Shown here in pieces: positions 1-8,979 of a stretch of 64,000 nucleotides of DNA. The translations under genes and the position numbers were made by a program. The first letter of the stretch is position 1. Each line of letters opens with the position of its first letter. Under the pieces are notes generated by a model that did not search any database, was not told where the DNA came from, and worked only from the letters and a program-made list of their open reading frames with translations. Origin of the DNA: a virus. The stretch is taken from positions 1 to 64,000 of the IMG/VR virus record IMGVR_UViG_3300042521_002634, one strand, 5' to 3'.

Positions 1-477
1 CTCTGGGTACAAACATGTCTTCCAGTTGTCGTTCAACAAATAGTCAACAGCTGAAAGAAGCTTATTTTTAACTCCAGGACGCGCTGCTTCGAAGTACTCT
101 TTACGTGATGAGTAGAACTGTTTGACAATATTCTCTGGAGCTGTGCTAATTGCGCGCAGACTAGAAAAAATCTGATGCGGAGCCGGAGCGTCGATGAACA
201 TAATCAACTTATCACTGTCTTTAAGCGCGTCTATTACGCTGAGGCCGCCATACGCGTAGTTAGCTGACACGCTTGTGATTGGAGATACACCAGCAACTAC
301 AGCGTCATACTCGTCTAAAAACGCAGCGTCCCATTCAACAGAAGGCGGTTCATGGGTGACGTCGTAGCCTGCTTTCTCAAGGATATCGACAAGAACTCCT
401 GAAAACTGCAGGGTTCTAAGATTAGCGCGAATAGACGACTGCGATGACGTCATTCCCGTAACTAGTACTTTTTTCAT
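1..477 (-). CDS. GT-B glycosyltransferase-like protein, N-terminal part (cut by window edge)
   Basis: About 159 residues are visible, with no stop before the window edge. The protein starts MKKVLVTGMTSSQSS at an ATG that overlaps the stop of the preceding gene (ATGA overlap at 474-477), so the two are translationally coupled. Its fold signature resembles that of the upstream neighbour: an initial beta-strand, then a 'vdILEKAGYDV' helix-strand, then 'YDAVVAGVSPITS', which aligns with 'YDVVWVNLAPLNS' in the neighbour. I infer a tandem paralogue, probably a second DNA-base glycosyltransferase. The catalytic C-terminal half lies outside the window, so activity cannot be judged. Confidence 0.55.
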   Translation of the reverse strand, partial: MKKVLVTGMTSSQSSIRANLRTLQFSGVLVDILEKAGYDVTHEPPSVEWDAAFLDEYDAVVAGVSPITSVSANYAYGGLSVIDALKDSDKLIMFIDAPAPHQIFSSLRAISTAPENIVKQFYSSRKEYFEAARPGVKNKLLSAVDYLLNDNWKTCLYPE

Positions 478-1679
478 GCGACTGTGCCGTCTGGGTTGAG
501 TTTAAGTCCTCTATCTTCAGTAGCTGCTCGTGTAACAATTCTGTTGCAGTGCTCGACGAACGATTGGTACGTTGGCATGTGCGGACGAAGCGCCGCCGAC
601 TGTGCGTCGGCTGCTTCTTTGAGTTCGGCGTCGTTCATAGCCTCAACCTGGCGGATAGTTAGTTTATATGGAGCGCCAAGTGGGTCGCCTTCTCCTTTAT
701 CAGTCACAAGAATTGAACCGACGCGAGCGGCGTACATGAATCGGCTACGCCACCAGCCTGACCCAGCGTGCGGGTATGGCGGCGACAAGATTCCCCAGTG
801 ATCATTGTAGAAGCCGAGAACATCAGCTTCAGTCTGAAAGCGCTGACCGCCGTATTTGCGAATAAGTTTTCTACTGCCTACGATTTCAACTGGCCACGCA
901 GGGCTCTTTCTTTCCAACCATGTGTCGTGAGGCATCAACGCGCCAAGAACCCACGAACGCTTTTTTGTAGCCGCGTCAGCAGGTGTGACTGCTTCAAGGG
1001 TGTCATATATCGTTGAGCTCGGATCAAGGGCCTCGATTGGTCCCATAACGCTAGGCATGCGCTTACGAACTAACGTTCTGTTTCCAAATCCATACATTGG
1101 GCACGCTGGCACCATGCCTGCTGCCCATCGCTTTTCTAAGAAGTTTTTTGCAGACTCGACGATCATATTTTCATAAGGTTTTACAGCATCATCAGTGTCA
1201 AGCGAGTAGTACCTGTCGATGTAGATCTTGCCTACTGCGTTTGGATTAAGAGCAATTGCGCGTGCATATGCGGCTTCAGCGTCAGCTCTGCTGAAATAGG
1301 TTGCGCTTTCATCACCGCGTTCTCCAGTAAGAAGATATTTGTAAATCATTTCTGGGTGACGACCCAAAGCTCTGGCACCGTTAAACACCGCGCTGAACTG
1401 CCAGTCATCAAAAAATCCAACGCATGGGCGACCAGAACCAAGCGCGTACAACGAGCCCATAGCGCCTTGACGGCCATTTAACGAGTTTAAAGGAGCAAGA
1501 TTGACCCACACGACGTCATAAATAGAAAGATCTTCTCCTGGTGTAATTTTACGCCAGTCAACTTCGTGGCCAGATTCTCGTAGTGCTTTAACTATTGAGC
1601 CAGGGACGTCAATTTTTTGAATTGTTCGTCGTTCTGTGTTGATCTGTAGCGCGGTAAAACCTGACATTAGGATTTTCAT
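474..1679 (-). CDS. GT-B glycosyltransferase, T4 beta-glucosyltransferase-like (putative DNA 5hmC glycosyltransferase)
   Basis: A 401-aa protein with a GT-B look. The N-terminal domain opens MKILMSGFTA and contains 'IVKALRESGHEVDW' and 'YDVVWVNLAPLN'. The C-terminal domain holds 'GSGWWRSRFMYAARVGSILV' followed by a helical tail, laid out like the C-terminal half of phage T4 beta-glucosyltransferase. The RBS AAAGGAATCAC precedes the ATG. The gene lies downstream of the SSB-like gene in the replication operon and overlaps a paralogue by 4 nt. Because a dCMP-hydroxymethylase-like enzyme sits 7 kb upstream in the same block, I infer that it adds sugar to 5-hydroxymethylcytosine in phage DNA. It could instead be a tail or cell-surface glycosyltransferase. 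Confidence 0.55.
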   Translation of the reverse strand: MKILMSGFTALQINTERRTIQKIDVPGSIVKALRESGHEVDWRKITPGEDLSIYDVVWVNLAPLNSLNGRQGAMGSLYALGSGRPCVGFFDDWQFSAVFNGARALGRHPEMIYKYLLTGERGDESATYFSRADAEAAYARAIALNPNAVGKIYIDRYYSLDTDDAVKPYENMIVESAKNFLEKRWAAGMVPACPMYGFGNRTLVRKRMPSVMGPIEALDPSSTIYDTLEAVTPADAATKKRSWVLGALMPHDTWLERKSPAWPVEIVGSRKLIRKYGGQRFQTEADVLGFYNDHWGILSPPYPHAGSGWWRSRFMYAARVGSILVTDKGEGDPLGAPYKLTIRQVEAMNDAELKEAADAQSAALRPHMPTYQSFVEHCNRIVTRAATEDRGLKLNPDGTVA

Positions 1680-1696
1680 ATGTGATTCCTTTTCTT

Positions 1697-1795
1697 CTAG
1701 TCGTCGTCTTCTACGCCTCTGTCACCGCAGAACGGGTCGACAGGAGCTGGTGACTTACAAGCACACGGATTGTTGCGTTTTCCAATAATTGTCAT
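1697..1795 (-). CDS. 32-aa cysteine-containing small protein
   Basis: A 33-codon frame preceded by a good Shine-Dalgarno (AAGGAACTT, then ATG). The protein starts MTIIGKRNNPCACKS and ends in a run of Asp, with a CxC motif and a third Cys. It fills the gap between the SSB-like gene and the glycosyltransferase gene in the same orientation. The function is unknown. The three Cys suggest metal binding, but that is a guess. Confidence 0.5.
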   Translation of the reverse strand: MTIIGKRNNPCACKSPAPVDPFCGDRGVEDDD

Positions 1796-1871
1796 AAGTT
1801 CCTTAAGTAGATTAGTGTAAGACGCCGCTCCACCGAAGCAGAGCGACGTCTTACGGGCGTTCCAAGTAAAC

Positions 1872-2417
1872 TTAGAACGGTGCGGTTGGCGCTGGCGCCG
1901 GAGCAGCTGCGGCCGCAGCAGCAGGCGCTGCGGCTGGCGCCGGAGCTGGTGCTGGTGCTGGTGCTGGAGCAGGCGCTGGTGCTGGTGCAGCAGCTGCTGC
2001 GGTTGCAGCAGCCTGAACAGCGTAGTACGCCTTAATTTCGTTCTTTTTCTGACCTTGCCATGTTCGTGATCCAATCTGCGCGCGGAACGATCGACCTTTG
2101 AGGATCTGTTCAATCTGAGCGTTTGTAGGACTCTGAGCAAAGTACTCCCGGTTAAGACCAAGAGAATTCATCTTGCGAAAGAAGATTCCAAGTGCTGTCG
2201 GGTTATCGGTTGAAACAACGAGGTTGTCCCAAACAAGGCGCTTTGCGTGCGCTCCAGTCTGGACTTGCGCCTTTACGGCGAACATCGTCTTTCCTGTTTG
2301 TGTTACTTTTGCTACAGCTTCCACGATCTGAAGATCGTAGTCACCGTCCGGAAGCGGGTCGTAATTTCCGGTGTCTGCTGCCTCTTTGACGAGGTCTCCC
2401 CAGTTTAGGGTATTCAT
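1872..2417 (-). CDS. Single-stranded-DNA-binding-like protein with Ala-Pro-rich tail
   Basis: A 181-aa protein. Residues 1 to about 130 look like the phage DUF669/SSB-like fold ('YDPLPDGDYDLQIVEAVAKV', then 'KGRSFRAQIGSR'). The remaining roughly 45 residues are almost pure Ala/Pro repeats ending TAPF. It lies directly downstream of the Sak4-like ATPase and Cas4-like nuclease, the usual partners of a phage SSB or annealing factor. The Ala-Pro tail is probably a flexible linker that presents the C-terminal tip, as acidic tips do in bacterial SSB, but no acidic tip is present here. Confidence 0.65.
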   Translation of the reverse strand: MNTLNWGDLVKEAADTGNYDPLPDGDYDLQIVEAVAKVTQTGKTMFAVKAQVQTGAHAKRLVWDNLVVSTDNPTALGIFFRKMNSLGLNREYFAQSPTNAQIEQILKGRSFRAQIGSRTWQGQKKNEIKAYYAVQAAATAAAAAPAPAPAPAPAPAPAPAPAAAPAAAAAAAPAPAPTAPF

Positions 2418-2447
2418 TGTCTGTTACCTATCTTTCTGTCTCGTGGT

Positions 2448-3206
2448 TTATTTTTTTGCTTTTGGTTTTTCACCAAACACAATATCAAGCATTCGCTCAA
2501 TACCGAGGTTTTCCTGCTCGACAATTTTGCCGAGTCTACCTTGAACGCGTTCTCCAGCTTCAAACTGGTTAGTTCGCTCAACGTACATACGACGCGCCTT
2601 GTATGGAGGCTGCGTAGGGTCGCCTGTTGAGAATTCTTCAACAGTAATCGCTCCTAAGATGTCGTAGAAATACGGCGCCTGAATTGCAAGTTGACCTTGC
2701 AAGTACGGACGATAACGACCGTCCTGGCTTTGACGTGCCATTGCGGTGAGGACTACAGCCTCGAGCGGAGCAGTCGGGTGCATCGTCAAGTCACGAAGGT
2801 CACGCAATAGCGCTCCCATGTGACGAAGAAGTTCGCCCCATTGCTGCATCTGCATTTGATTTGTACCGGCAATGTTATCCATGCACTTAACTTGTAGTTC
2901 AGACACGGAGTCAATAATCAGTGACTTAAACTGGTGCTTACCCAGCTGCAGCCACTGATACGCCTTAAGCACTGTGTCATACTCTGTCACGTTTACAACG
3001 CATGTATCCCAAGTTCCGTCTGCTACTGGTGGTTCTTCCCGTAGCGGATCCCAGTACTTAACATTGATTGGCAAGAATCTATGTCCGCCTTCAACGTCAA
3101 GCATGAGACGAGGATACGGTGCTGTCACCGCAAATGTTGATTTACCTACCTTAGACTCTCCATAGACCATCATGGTCAAGGAGCGTTGTACTTCACCCAT
3201 TGTCAC
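2448..3206 (-). CDS. Sak4-like RecA-fold ATPase
   Basis: A 252-aa P-loop protein with Walker A 'GESKVGKST' near residue 18 and Walker B-like 'SLIIDSVSEL' near residue 98. This is the layout of the Sak4/AAA_24 phage recombination ATPases. These are shortened RecA-core proteins that work with a phage SSB in single-strand annealing or replication. The GTG start overlaps the stop of the upstream nuclease gene (GTGA), and the SSB-like gene follows directly. Both neighbours are typical of Sak4 loci. Confidence 0.75.
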   Translation of the reverse strand: MTMGEVQRSLTMMVYGESKVGKSTFAVTAPYPRLMLDVEGGHRFLPINVKYWDPLREEPPVADGTWDTCVVNVTEYDTVLKAYQWLQLGKHQFKSLIIDSVSELQVKCMDNIAGTNQMQMQQWGELLRHMGALLRDLRDLTMHPTAPLEAVVLTAMARQSQDGRYRPYLQGQLAIQAPYFYDILGAITVEEFSTGDPTQPPYKARRMYVERTNQFEAGERVQGRLGKIVEQENLGIERMLDIVFGEKPKAKK

Positions 3207-4153
3207 TCACTTCCTTTTATGTCTCTTGATTTGTAGTATTCATACGGGTCGGCGACCTCGTACATCTCAGTGATTGCGTTCTCGGCGGCGCTTCCGTCGT
3301 CGATAAGCGGACAAACACTAAAGAACTGACACTTCCATTTGCAGTCACGACTAGGCCGTGGGTATGCAACGAAGTGATGATCGTGGCCTTCATCAAGCGA
3401 CTTTTTTGTCTCCATCAAGTCTTTGATTGTTCCATGAATTCTTGCCCAAAATGATCGCAATGCGAACACATTATGGCGAACTTCCATTTGTTCGTAGAAC
3501 GGTGGCCTTGCGTTTGCTGAACGCTTGACCTTTTTTAGCATTGTAAAGATGCCACCTTCACTTCGTTCTCCTTCCTTATTTTGCGCTGTCTCCAGCATCA
3601 TATAAGTAAGGATCTGCTCATTCATGTGAGCCATTGAGGTGAAGTCTGTGAATGATCCGCCGACTGTCTTAAAGTCACGGAACATACGCACACCGTCACC
3701 GCGACGACGAACACGCATGTCAAGTTTACCTTGAAGTTCGACTGCACCGTCAAACAAAGGCATGCTGATTATTTCTTCAGTTGAGATCATTTCAAGCTCG
3801 GCATCAATACCGTTCTCTTCTACCCATTGAAGATATCCTTCAAGCATGATGCGCCCAAGTTCGGCTTCACTGTCAAGGTCTACAGTGTCACGGTAACTGT
3901 CGATAAGAGCCTGCTTGTCACGGTCTACGAACATCGAGTGCGCCTCAAGCAGCGGAATACCTTGGCCGTAGTACGCGTCAAGCGCGTTGTGAATTCTAGA
4001 ACCAAGCGCCAGCGCGCCGGTCATGTTTTGAGTCTTTGGTTGAAGACGTCGGTAATACGCCAACCACCACTTGCGTCTGCAGTCTTTGTATGTCTGCAGC
4101 TCGCTGTTAGAGAGCTTGTACGGCATGTTTACTTGTGTGACTGTATCTGTCAT
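3203..4153 (-). CDS. Cas4/RecB-like PD-(D/E)XK exonuclease with probable Fe-S cluster
   Basis: A 316-aa protein. The N-terminal 'TYKDCRRKWWLAYY' supplies one Cys, and the C-terminal 'CKWKCQFFSVC' supplies three. This is the four-cysteine iron-sulfur arrangement of Cas4 and AddB-type nucleases. Between them lie 'LQGKLDMRVRR' and 'FRDFKTVGG', which give the D...(D/E)xK active site. It probably degrades or processes DNA ends during recombination-dependent replication. It sits between the SNF2 helicase, with which it shares a TAATG stop/start overlap, and the Sak4-like ATPase. Confidence 0.75.
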   Translation of the reverse strand: MTDTVTQVNMPYKLSNSELQTYKDCRRKWWLAYYRRLQPKTQNMTGALALGSRIHNALDAYYGQGIPLLEAHSMFVDRDKQALIDSYRDTVDLDSEAELGRIMLEGYLQWVEENGIDAELEMISTEEIISMPLFDGAVELQGKLDMRVRRRGDGVRMFRDFKTVGGSFTDFTSMAHMNEQILTYMMLETAQNKEGERSEGGIFTMLKKVKRSANARPPFYEQMEVRHNVFALRSFWARIHGTIKDLMETKKSLDEGHDHHFVAYPRPSRDCKWKCQFFSVCPLIDDGSAAENAITEMYEVADPYEYYKSRDIKGSE

Positions 4154-5943
4154 TACGCTTTCTCCGATCGCAACATATCTAGAAGTTGCGCCTTATCTCG
4201 AACGATTTGTTCGAAGTTGTCTGCTTTTGTATCTAGCACTTGAATTACACGCTCTTCAATGGTGTCCTCTGTTACGTAGTCCATAATGACGATGCTGTCA
4301 TGAATTTCACTACCAATGCGGTGTACTCTGTCCATTGCTTGTTTATGATCAATAAGTGACCATGGACGTTGAAGCATGACAAGTCGTCTAGCCGCGGTAA
4401 GAGTGATGCCAACGCCTCCAGCCTGAGCAGTGAACAATATCCATTTAATTTTTCCAGACTGGAAGTCATCAACGGCTTGCTGGCGTTCGTCCTCATTTTG
4501 CGCGCCTGTAATTAACCCGTGAGGTATCTTTTTAGCAGTCATCTGAGCACTTAGTAGTTCAATAAGTTGGCGAGATACTGCGCATACAGCGACAGAATCA
4601 TCACCAAAGTCTCCATTTGATATGTCGTCCATAAGCGCGTCTACCTTGCACGATGGCTCTGCAAGAAGCGCTTTTATTTCACCAGTGTCTTCGTCAATAT
4701 CTAACTGCGCGTACGAGCTGGCAAACTGCAGAAGACGTATAGTCTGAGTTAGCGGACTTGGCGCTGTAAGAGCGTCTCCACCTTCAAGTTCAGCAATCAT
4801 AAGATCACGCATTTGCTGATACGCTTTCTTTTGCTTAGTAGACATCTCAACATCACGACGCTCTGTGACTACTGGCGGAAGCCACTGCAACACCTTAGCT
4901 TTGAGCATTCGACGCATTCTTGGATTTATCGCCGCGTAAAATTCTTCTTCCATATGAGGTTTTACGCCAAGAACCATCATTCCGCCAAACGCATTCAACA
5001 TGGTGTTAATCATGCGATCAACCCAGCGAGTCTTGCTTGGCCATTCTTCAGGCGATAGCCAATGAAGAATCGGCCAAAGATCTAAAACGTTATTGGCGAT
5101 AGGTGTACCTGTAAGAGCAAATCTAAATTTTGCGCTGCCTGTTGCCGCCCAAAGTGCACGCGTCTGTTTTGATTTAGGCTCTTTGGAGCGGTGAATTTCG
5201 TCGGCAATGACTGAGTTAAAGTCAATTTTATTAAGTTCACGAATATGAACTTCACAGCGGTTTTCTGTGACCTTTTCATCATGGCCGCCGCAGTCACGGC
5301 AGCGTGCTAACGATACCGAGCCATAAGAAGCCAGCCGTGAGTGACCTCGAAGAGATTCCCAGTTAATGACAAATACGTCAACATCTTCCTCAAACTGTTT
5401 CCGTCGTTGCATTGCTGAACCTTTGACTACCTGCACTTTTACATCTGGCCACCATCTGGCGAATTCTCTTTCCCAGTTCTTTTTAAGCGTGTTTGGGCAA
5501 ACAACAAGCGCGGGGAACACTTTTTCACCGCGGCTGCGAAGTTCTTTAAGCGCCGTTATTGCTTGTGCTGTTTTCCCAAGACCAGGCTCATCAGCAAGAA
5601 GTGCCCTGTGTGCCGTAGCAAGAAACTGAACACCAGCGCGTTGGTGAGGAAACAGCGTGTCTTCACCGTCAATTGCTTCAACAGAACGAAGAGCGTTAGC
5701 AGGCGCAACGCGTGTCAATAGCTCATTTGTCGCCCAGTCAGTTAACCGCTGGCCAATGACAAGTTCTGACTTAAAAGTTGATCGCAACGCTAGACACGTT
5801 GCCCAGCCGACAGGTGTTTTCCACGTTTGCTCGCTAGACGACCACGTAGCGCCTGGGATACTCTTGCACAGCTCTTTGTAACGCCATTCAGCGTTAATAA
5901 TTATGTATCTACCCGTGCTATCGAGTTCTGCTTGTACTGTCAC
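4153..5943 (-). CDS. SNF2-family (SF2) DNA helicase/ATPase
   Basis: A 596-aa protein with the SF2/SNF2 motif series: Q-region 'LFPHQRAGVQFLA', motif I 'DEPGLGKT', motif II 'VIADEIHRSK', motif III 'ALTGTPIANN' and motif VI 'QAMDRVHRIGS'. A zinc-binding insert (CRDCGG with a distal Cys and His) sits near residue 205. In phages these enzymes remodel replication and recombination intermediates. It is followed without a gap by the Cas4-like nuclease. The preceding 90-bp gap carries a long inverted repeat, so a promoter or operator for the replication block may lie there. Confidence 0.85.
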   Translation of the reverse strand: MTVQAELDSTGRYIIINAEWRYKELCKSIPGATWSSSEQTWKTPVGWATCLALRSTFKSELVIGQRLTDWATNELLTRVAPANALRSVEAIDGEDTLFPHQRAGVQFLATAHRALLADEPGLGKTAQAITALKELRSRGEKVFPALVVCPNTLKKNWEREFARWWPDVKVQVVKGSAMQRRKQFEEDVDVFVINWESLRGHSRLASYGSVSLARCRDCGGHDEKVTENRCEVHIRELNKIDFNSVIADEIHRSKEPKSKQTRALWAATGSAKFRFALTGTPIANNVLDLWPILHWLSPEEWPSKTRWVDRMINTMLNAFGGMMVLGVKPHMEEEFYAAINPRMRRMLKAKVLQWLPPVVTERRDVEMSTKQKKAYQQMRDLMIAELEGGDALTAPSPLTQTIRLLQFASSYAQLDIDEDTGEIKALLAEPSCKVDALMDDISNGDFGDDSVAVCAVSRQLIELLSAQMTAKKIPHGLITGAQNEDERQQAVDDFQSGKIKWILFTAQAGGVGITLTAARRLVMLQRPWSLIDHKQAMDRVHRIGSEIHDSIVIMDYVTEDTIEERVIQVLDTKADNFEQIVRDKAQLLDMLRSEKA

Positions 5944-5980
5944 CTACACAATCCTTCCGTCATTTCGTATGTCTATATTA

Positions 5981-6033
5981 CCATATACTAAGACACTTTA
6001 CTGCAAGTTTGCAGATATTTTCTTAGTATATGG
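5981..6033. promoter_or_regulatory. Nested inverted repeat between resolvase and helicase genes
   Basis: Perfect 13-bp arms, CCATATACTAAGA (5981-5993) and TCTTAGTATATGG (6021-6033), enclose a second perfect palindrome, CTGCAA/TTGCAG (6001-6014). The segment is AT-rich, begins at the base next to the resolvase stop, and lies about 40 bp upstream of the helicase start. It could be an operator, a transcript-end hairpin with no long U-run, or a replication-related site. Confidence 0.5.
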
Positions 6034-6504
6034 CTATCTAAGCAATTTCATTGGTTTCCAACCAGTCTTTACTAAGCGAAGAAGCCCGTGTCTTATTGCG
6101 TCAAGAGCGTGACCTTCTCCACCTCTATGCCAGTACTCTAGCTTTTTAAGAGCGTCGTTAGAGAACATCTTCTTCGCGTCTGATGGAGATTGAAAAATCA
6201 ATTCATCAGGGTCAATTCCGTTGTCAAGCATAATGTACTTCAAAATACCAATCTGCTCCAAACTATACGGAGCTTGCGAGTTCCTTACTGTCTGCGCATT
6301 TATAATAAACCTCTCGCATACGATCTCTACTTTAGAGTCTGTTGCTTTAGCATATTTAAGCGTTTCGTAGATAGGCAAGTGGTACTCTTTCATTTGGTAC
6401 TCACCAGACTTCTCAAGCACAGGCTCTCCGCCTGGCGTAATTGAGAAAGTGCAGATACCGCTTGCTTTACCCGGATCTACTGAAAGAATAATTCTGTCGC
6501 CCAT
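6034..6504 (-). CDS. RuvC-like Holliday junction resolvase
   Basis: 156 aa from the ATG at 6504, which overlaps the stop of the polymerase gene (TAATG) and has a GGGGAG Shine-Dalgarno 9 nt upstream. RNase H-fold acidic residues are visible: 'ILSVDPGKASGI' (first Asp), 'EIVCERFII' (Glu) and 'GHALDAIRHGL' (C-terminal Asp). This is the RuvC-like nuclease typical of phages, acting on branched DNA before packaging. An in-frame ATG at 6522 exists but lacks a good RBS. Confidence 0.75.
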   Translation of the reverse strand: MGDRIILSVDPGKASGICTFSITPGGEPVLEKSGEYQMKEYHLPIYETLKYAKATDSKVEIVCERFIINAQTVRNSQAPYSLEQIGILKYIMLDNGIDPDELIFQSPSDAKKMFSNDALKKLEYWHRGGEGHALDAIRHGLLRLVKTGWKPMKLLR

Positions 6505-8327
6505 TAGTACTTTTCTCCCCATGTTTCAAGTGGACCATCAATACCTGCAGTTAGCGGAACTGCCCAGCCGTCTGAAGTTGTCATGCACTGCTTTACAATT
6601 CTTTTTATTTCTTCAGCGTCTTTTCGCGGCGCGTTTAGCACGATTTCGTCGTGCACTGGAACGATCAACAGTTCTGTCAAGTCTGCTTGGTCGAGTTTCA
6701 CAAGATTTGATTTGAACACTTCAGCAGCTCCACCTTGAATAAGGTAATTGACAAGAGTGTATACACGATCTTCGTCGCACGGCAGTCGACGGCCTGTCCA
6801 TGTGTAGACATAACCTTGACCTTCGTCGCGGAGCCGACGCATTCCGGCGTCTTCAACTTGCTTTTGAAAGTACGACATTCCAGGAAAACGCAGGTCAAAA
6901 GCGTCAGATACAGCGCGCATTTGCGGTTCTGCAACGCCTGCTGTAATCGCCTGTTTTGCAACTCCAGCGCCATAGAGTCTTCCGTAGACCGTGCCTTTTA
7001 TCAGTCCACGACGCTTGTCTGAGCGTTCCATTGTCGGGTCTGCATATATTTCACGACCAATCTCAGTAAAGGGGTCAGACCCGATTGAGTCAGCGCGGTT
7101 AAACAGATCAATCAAATTGTTGTCATTTGAAAGACTTGCGAACATTCTAAATTCGACTTGGTCTAAGTCTGATGTAACAATTACGTGATTTTCATCTTTT
7201 GGAAGAAACGCCCTGCGCACTACATCGTCGCCTTTTGGCAGTGTCTGCAGCGCCGGGTTTTGTATTGACATGCGTGAAGTTCTAGCACCTAGAGTCTTCA
7301 CAGACGGGTGAACAAACCCATTGACATTTTCGCTTAAAAAGTTAGAAAAATAGGTATTGGCAAGTTTGTCGGCCTTGCGCTGTTTTAGAACTATGTCAGC
7401 AAGTTGCTTGACTTCATCGTTGCCGTTGATTTTAAGAATCTTCAATTGGTCTTTAGTGCACGATTTCTGCCCTGTTGGCGTAAACTCTGTGATCTCTGCT
7501 CCGATACTCTCGAACAAGCGAACTAGTTGTTGATTGCTAGTGATTGACGCGCCACCGTACGTCTGCTTGGCCCAGGTTTTTACTGACTCGGTGTACGTCG
7601 TAAGTTCTTCGTATTTCTTTTTTGAGTACTCAAGATCTACTCGTGCGCCATTCAGCTCCATACGAGTGACGATGCGACGAGTCTGCATTTCAAGTTCATA
7701 AGGCTTGTGGTACGGCCCATCTGGACCACACTGCTTATAGAACATTTCCCACAGCCGTGTAGTTAGCACGCAGTCTAGCGCGCCGTACGACCAGTAAGGT
7801 TTGAAGTCTACTGGAACTGTTCCCCAAGTCCAGCCGTTCTTAGCAAGTTCTTCATCAAGTGTGTTTTGTAGAGTTACAGCGCGGCCATCGACGTGCAAAG
7901 CTGCAAGTCGTTTAAGCGCTCCTGAGCCTAGTGGATCGATGATGTGCGCCATAATCATCGTGTCGTGTGCGCGGTGCCACGGCATCTTCCAACGCGATTG
8001 AACATCAAACCAACGAGCTTCAAACGCAATGTTGTGACAGATCAGCGGTCCGTCAAATTTATCCATTGCTTCATAGAAAACACCTGCCCATTCTCCCCAT
8101 GGAATTGACCAACCTTGTTCTCCATCACCAACCTGCACTAAGCGCAGTCGACCATGCCATGGCGAGAACGCGTGCTCTCTAGGATTGCCAGGCAGTTCGC
8201 CAGTTTCTGTGTCTACAGACAGCGCGTCGTATGGGCGACGCTGGCTAAGCCAGTGTATGAAATCACTTGCCTTTTGTGAGCTATCAACCAAATGAAGCTG
8301 CACGTTTGCAAGATTATCAGTCGACAT
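6504..8327 (-). CDS. polA: Family A DNA polymerase with 3'-5' exonuclease domain
   Basis: A 607-aa replicative polymerase. Exonuclease motifs: 'LSVDTETGELPG' (Exo I, DxE), 'LICHNIAFEARWFD' (Exo II) and 'YGALDCVLTTRLWE' (Exo III). Polymerase motifs: A 'TSDLDQVEFRMFAS', O-helix 'RRGLIKGTVYGRLYGAG' and C 'VPVHDEIVLNAP'. The aromatic residue of the O-helix is Tyr, as in T7 DNA polymerase, rather than the Phe of E. coli Pol I. No 5'-nuclease domain is present. The gene overlaps dCMP deaminase by about 10 nt and is coupled to the RuvC-like gene. Confidence 0.93.
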   Translation of the reverse strand: MSTDNLANVQLHLVDSSQKASDFIHWLSQRRPYDALSVDTETGELPGNPREHAFSPWHGRLRLVQVGDGEQGWSIPWGEWAGVFYEAMDKFDGPLICHNIAFEARWFDVQSRWKMPWHRAHDTMIMAHIIDPLGSGALKRLAALHVDGRAVTLQNTLDEELAKNGWTWGTVPVDFKPYWSYGALDCVLTTRLWEMFYKQCGPDGPYHKPYELEMQTRRIVTRMELNGARVDLEYSKKKYEELTTYTESVKTWAKQTYGGASITSNQQLVRLFESIGAEITEFTPTGQKSCTKDQLKILKINGNDEVKQLADIVLKQRKADKLANTYFSNFLSENVNGFVHPSVKTLGARTSRMSIQNPALQTLPKGDDVVRRAFLPKDENHVIVTSDLDQVEFRMFASLSNDNNLIDLFNRADSIGSDPFTEIGREIYADPTMERSDKRRGLIKGTVYGRLYGAGVAKQAITAGVAEPQMRAVSDAFDLRFPGMSYFQKQVEDAGMRRLRDEGQGYVYTWTGRRLPCDEDRVYTLVNYLIQGGAAEVFKSNLVKLDQADLTELLIVPVHDEIVLNAPRKDAEEIKRIVKQCMTTSDGWAVPLTAGIDGPLETWGEKY

Positions 8328-8799
8328 CTTTATCCTTGACTAGCGTGACAACTAAACTGCACTTTTCCATAAACGCGACGACATCATATGGTCTACGATG
8401 CATGTCAGCCTTGCGCAGTCTAGACACTACTCTGCGTATTCCTGAGTTTGAAATAAGCTTAGCGCACTGCATGCACGGCACACTTGTTATGTAGATAGTT
8501 CCATTCTCGCTTCGTGATCTATCAACGTACAGAAGCGCGTTTGCCTCTGCGTGAACAGCAGGGCAAGCATCATATAAGTTGTCAAGTGGGCTTAAACCTT
8601 TAGCGCGATCGCACCAGTTGATGCAGTCGCCTGACTCTGGCCAACTAGCGGCTGGTCCATTGTACCCAGTGGCAACAATGTGTTGATCATGAGAAACGAT
8701 CACTGCGCCCATCTGCGCCCGCGTGCATCGAGATCGCGCAGACACGATGTCAGCGACGGACAACCATGTATCGTCCCAAGACAACCTTTTAAGCGTCAT
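8317..8799 (-). CDS. dCMP deaminase
   Basis: A 160-aa zinc-dependent deaminase with 'AVHAEANALLY' (HAE motif) and 'SVPCMQCAKLI' (PCxxC motif), plus an extra His/Cys-containing insert typical of phage dCMP deaminases. It converts dCMP to dUMP. Together with the hydroxymethylase-like enzyme encoded 180 nt upstream, it controls the fate of dCMP. It starts at ATG 8799, one base before the stop of the 59-aa gene. Confidence 0.9.
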   Translation of the reverse strand: MTLKRLSWDDTWLSVADIVSARSRCTRAQMGAVIVSHDQHIVATGYNGPAASWPESGDCINWCDRAKGLSPLDNLYDACPAVHAEANALLYVDRSRSENGTIYITSVPCMQCAKLISNSGIRRVVSRLRKADMHRRPYDVVAFMEKCSLVVTLVKDKDVD

Positions 8800-8979
8800 T
8801 TACTCTTCTTCCTTGTTGTTTTCTTCGATTATAGAGCCAACTGTGCCGGTCAGTATTTTTGCAACAAGTTCTAACGCCTCTTTGCGACTGAATCCTGCAC
8901 GTCTAAACTCTGAAAACACTTCATGCATCTGTACAGCAACGCTTCTAAGTGGGCTTGGATAGTCGTCGTCTTCTTTCAC
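8800..8979 (-). CDS. 59-aa helical protein after the TS-like gene
   Basis: GTG start with an excellent Shine-Dalgarno (AAGGAGAGCAA). The GTGA overlaps the stop of the TS-like gene. The protein starts MKEDDDYPSP and contains 'FSRKEALELVAKIL', a short amphipathic helical motif seen in small phage and plasmid proteins of unknown role. Its position between two dCMP-using enzymes suggests an accessory role in that pathway, but there is no direct evidence. Confidence 0.6.
   Translation of the reverse strand: MKEDDDYPSPLRSVAVQMHEVFSEFRRAGFSRKEALELVAKILTGTVGSIIEENNKEEE

Noticed and set aside
1796-2161. Extended frame reading through the SSB-like Ala-Pro repeat
   Set aside because: Its upstream part is the Leu/Gln/His-rich shadow of the Ala-Pro codons. 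Only the last 32 codons, with their own RBS, look like a real gene.
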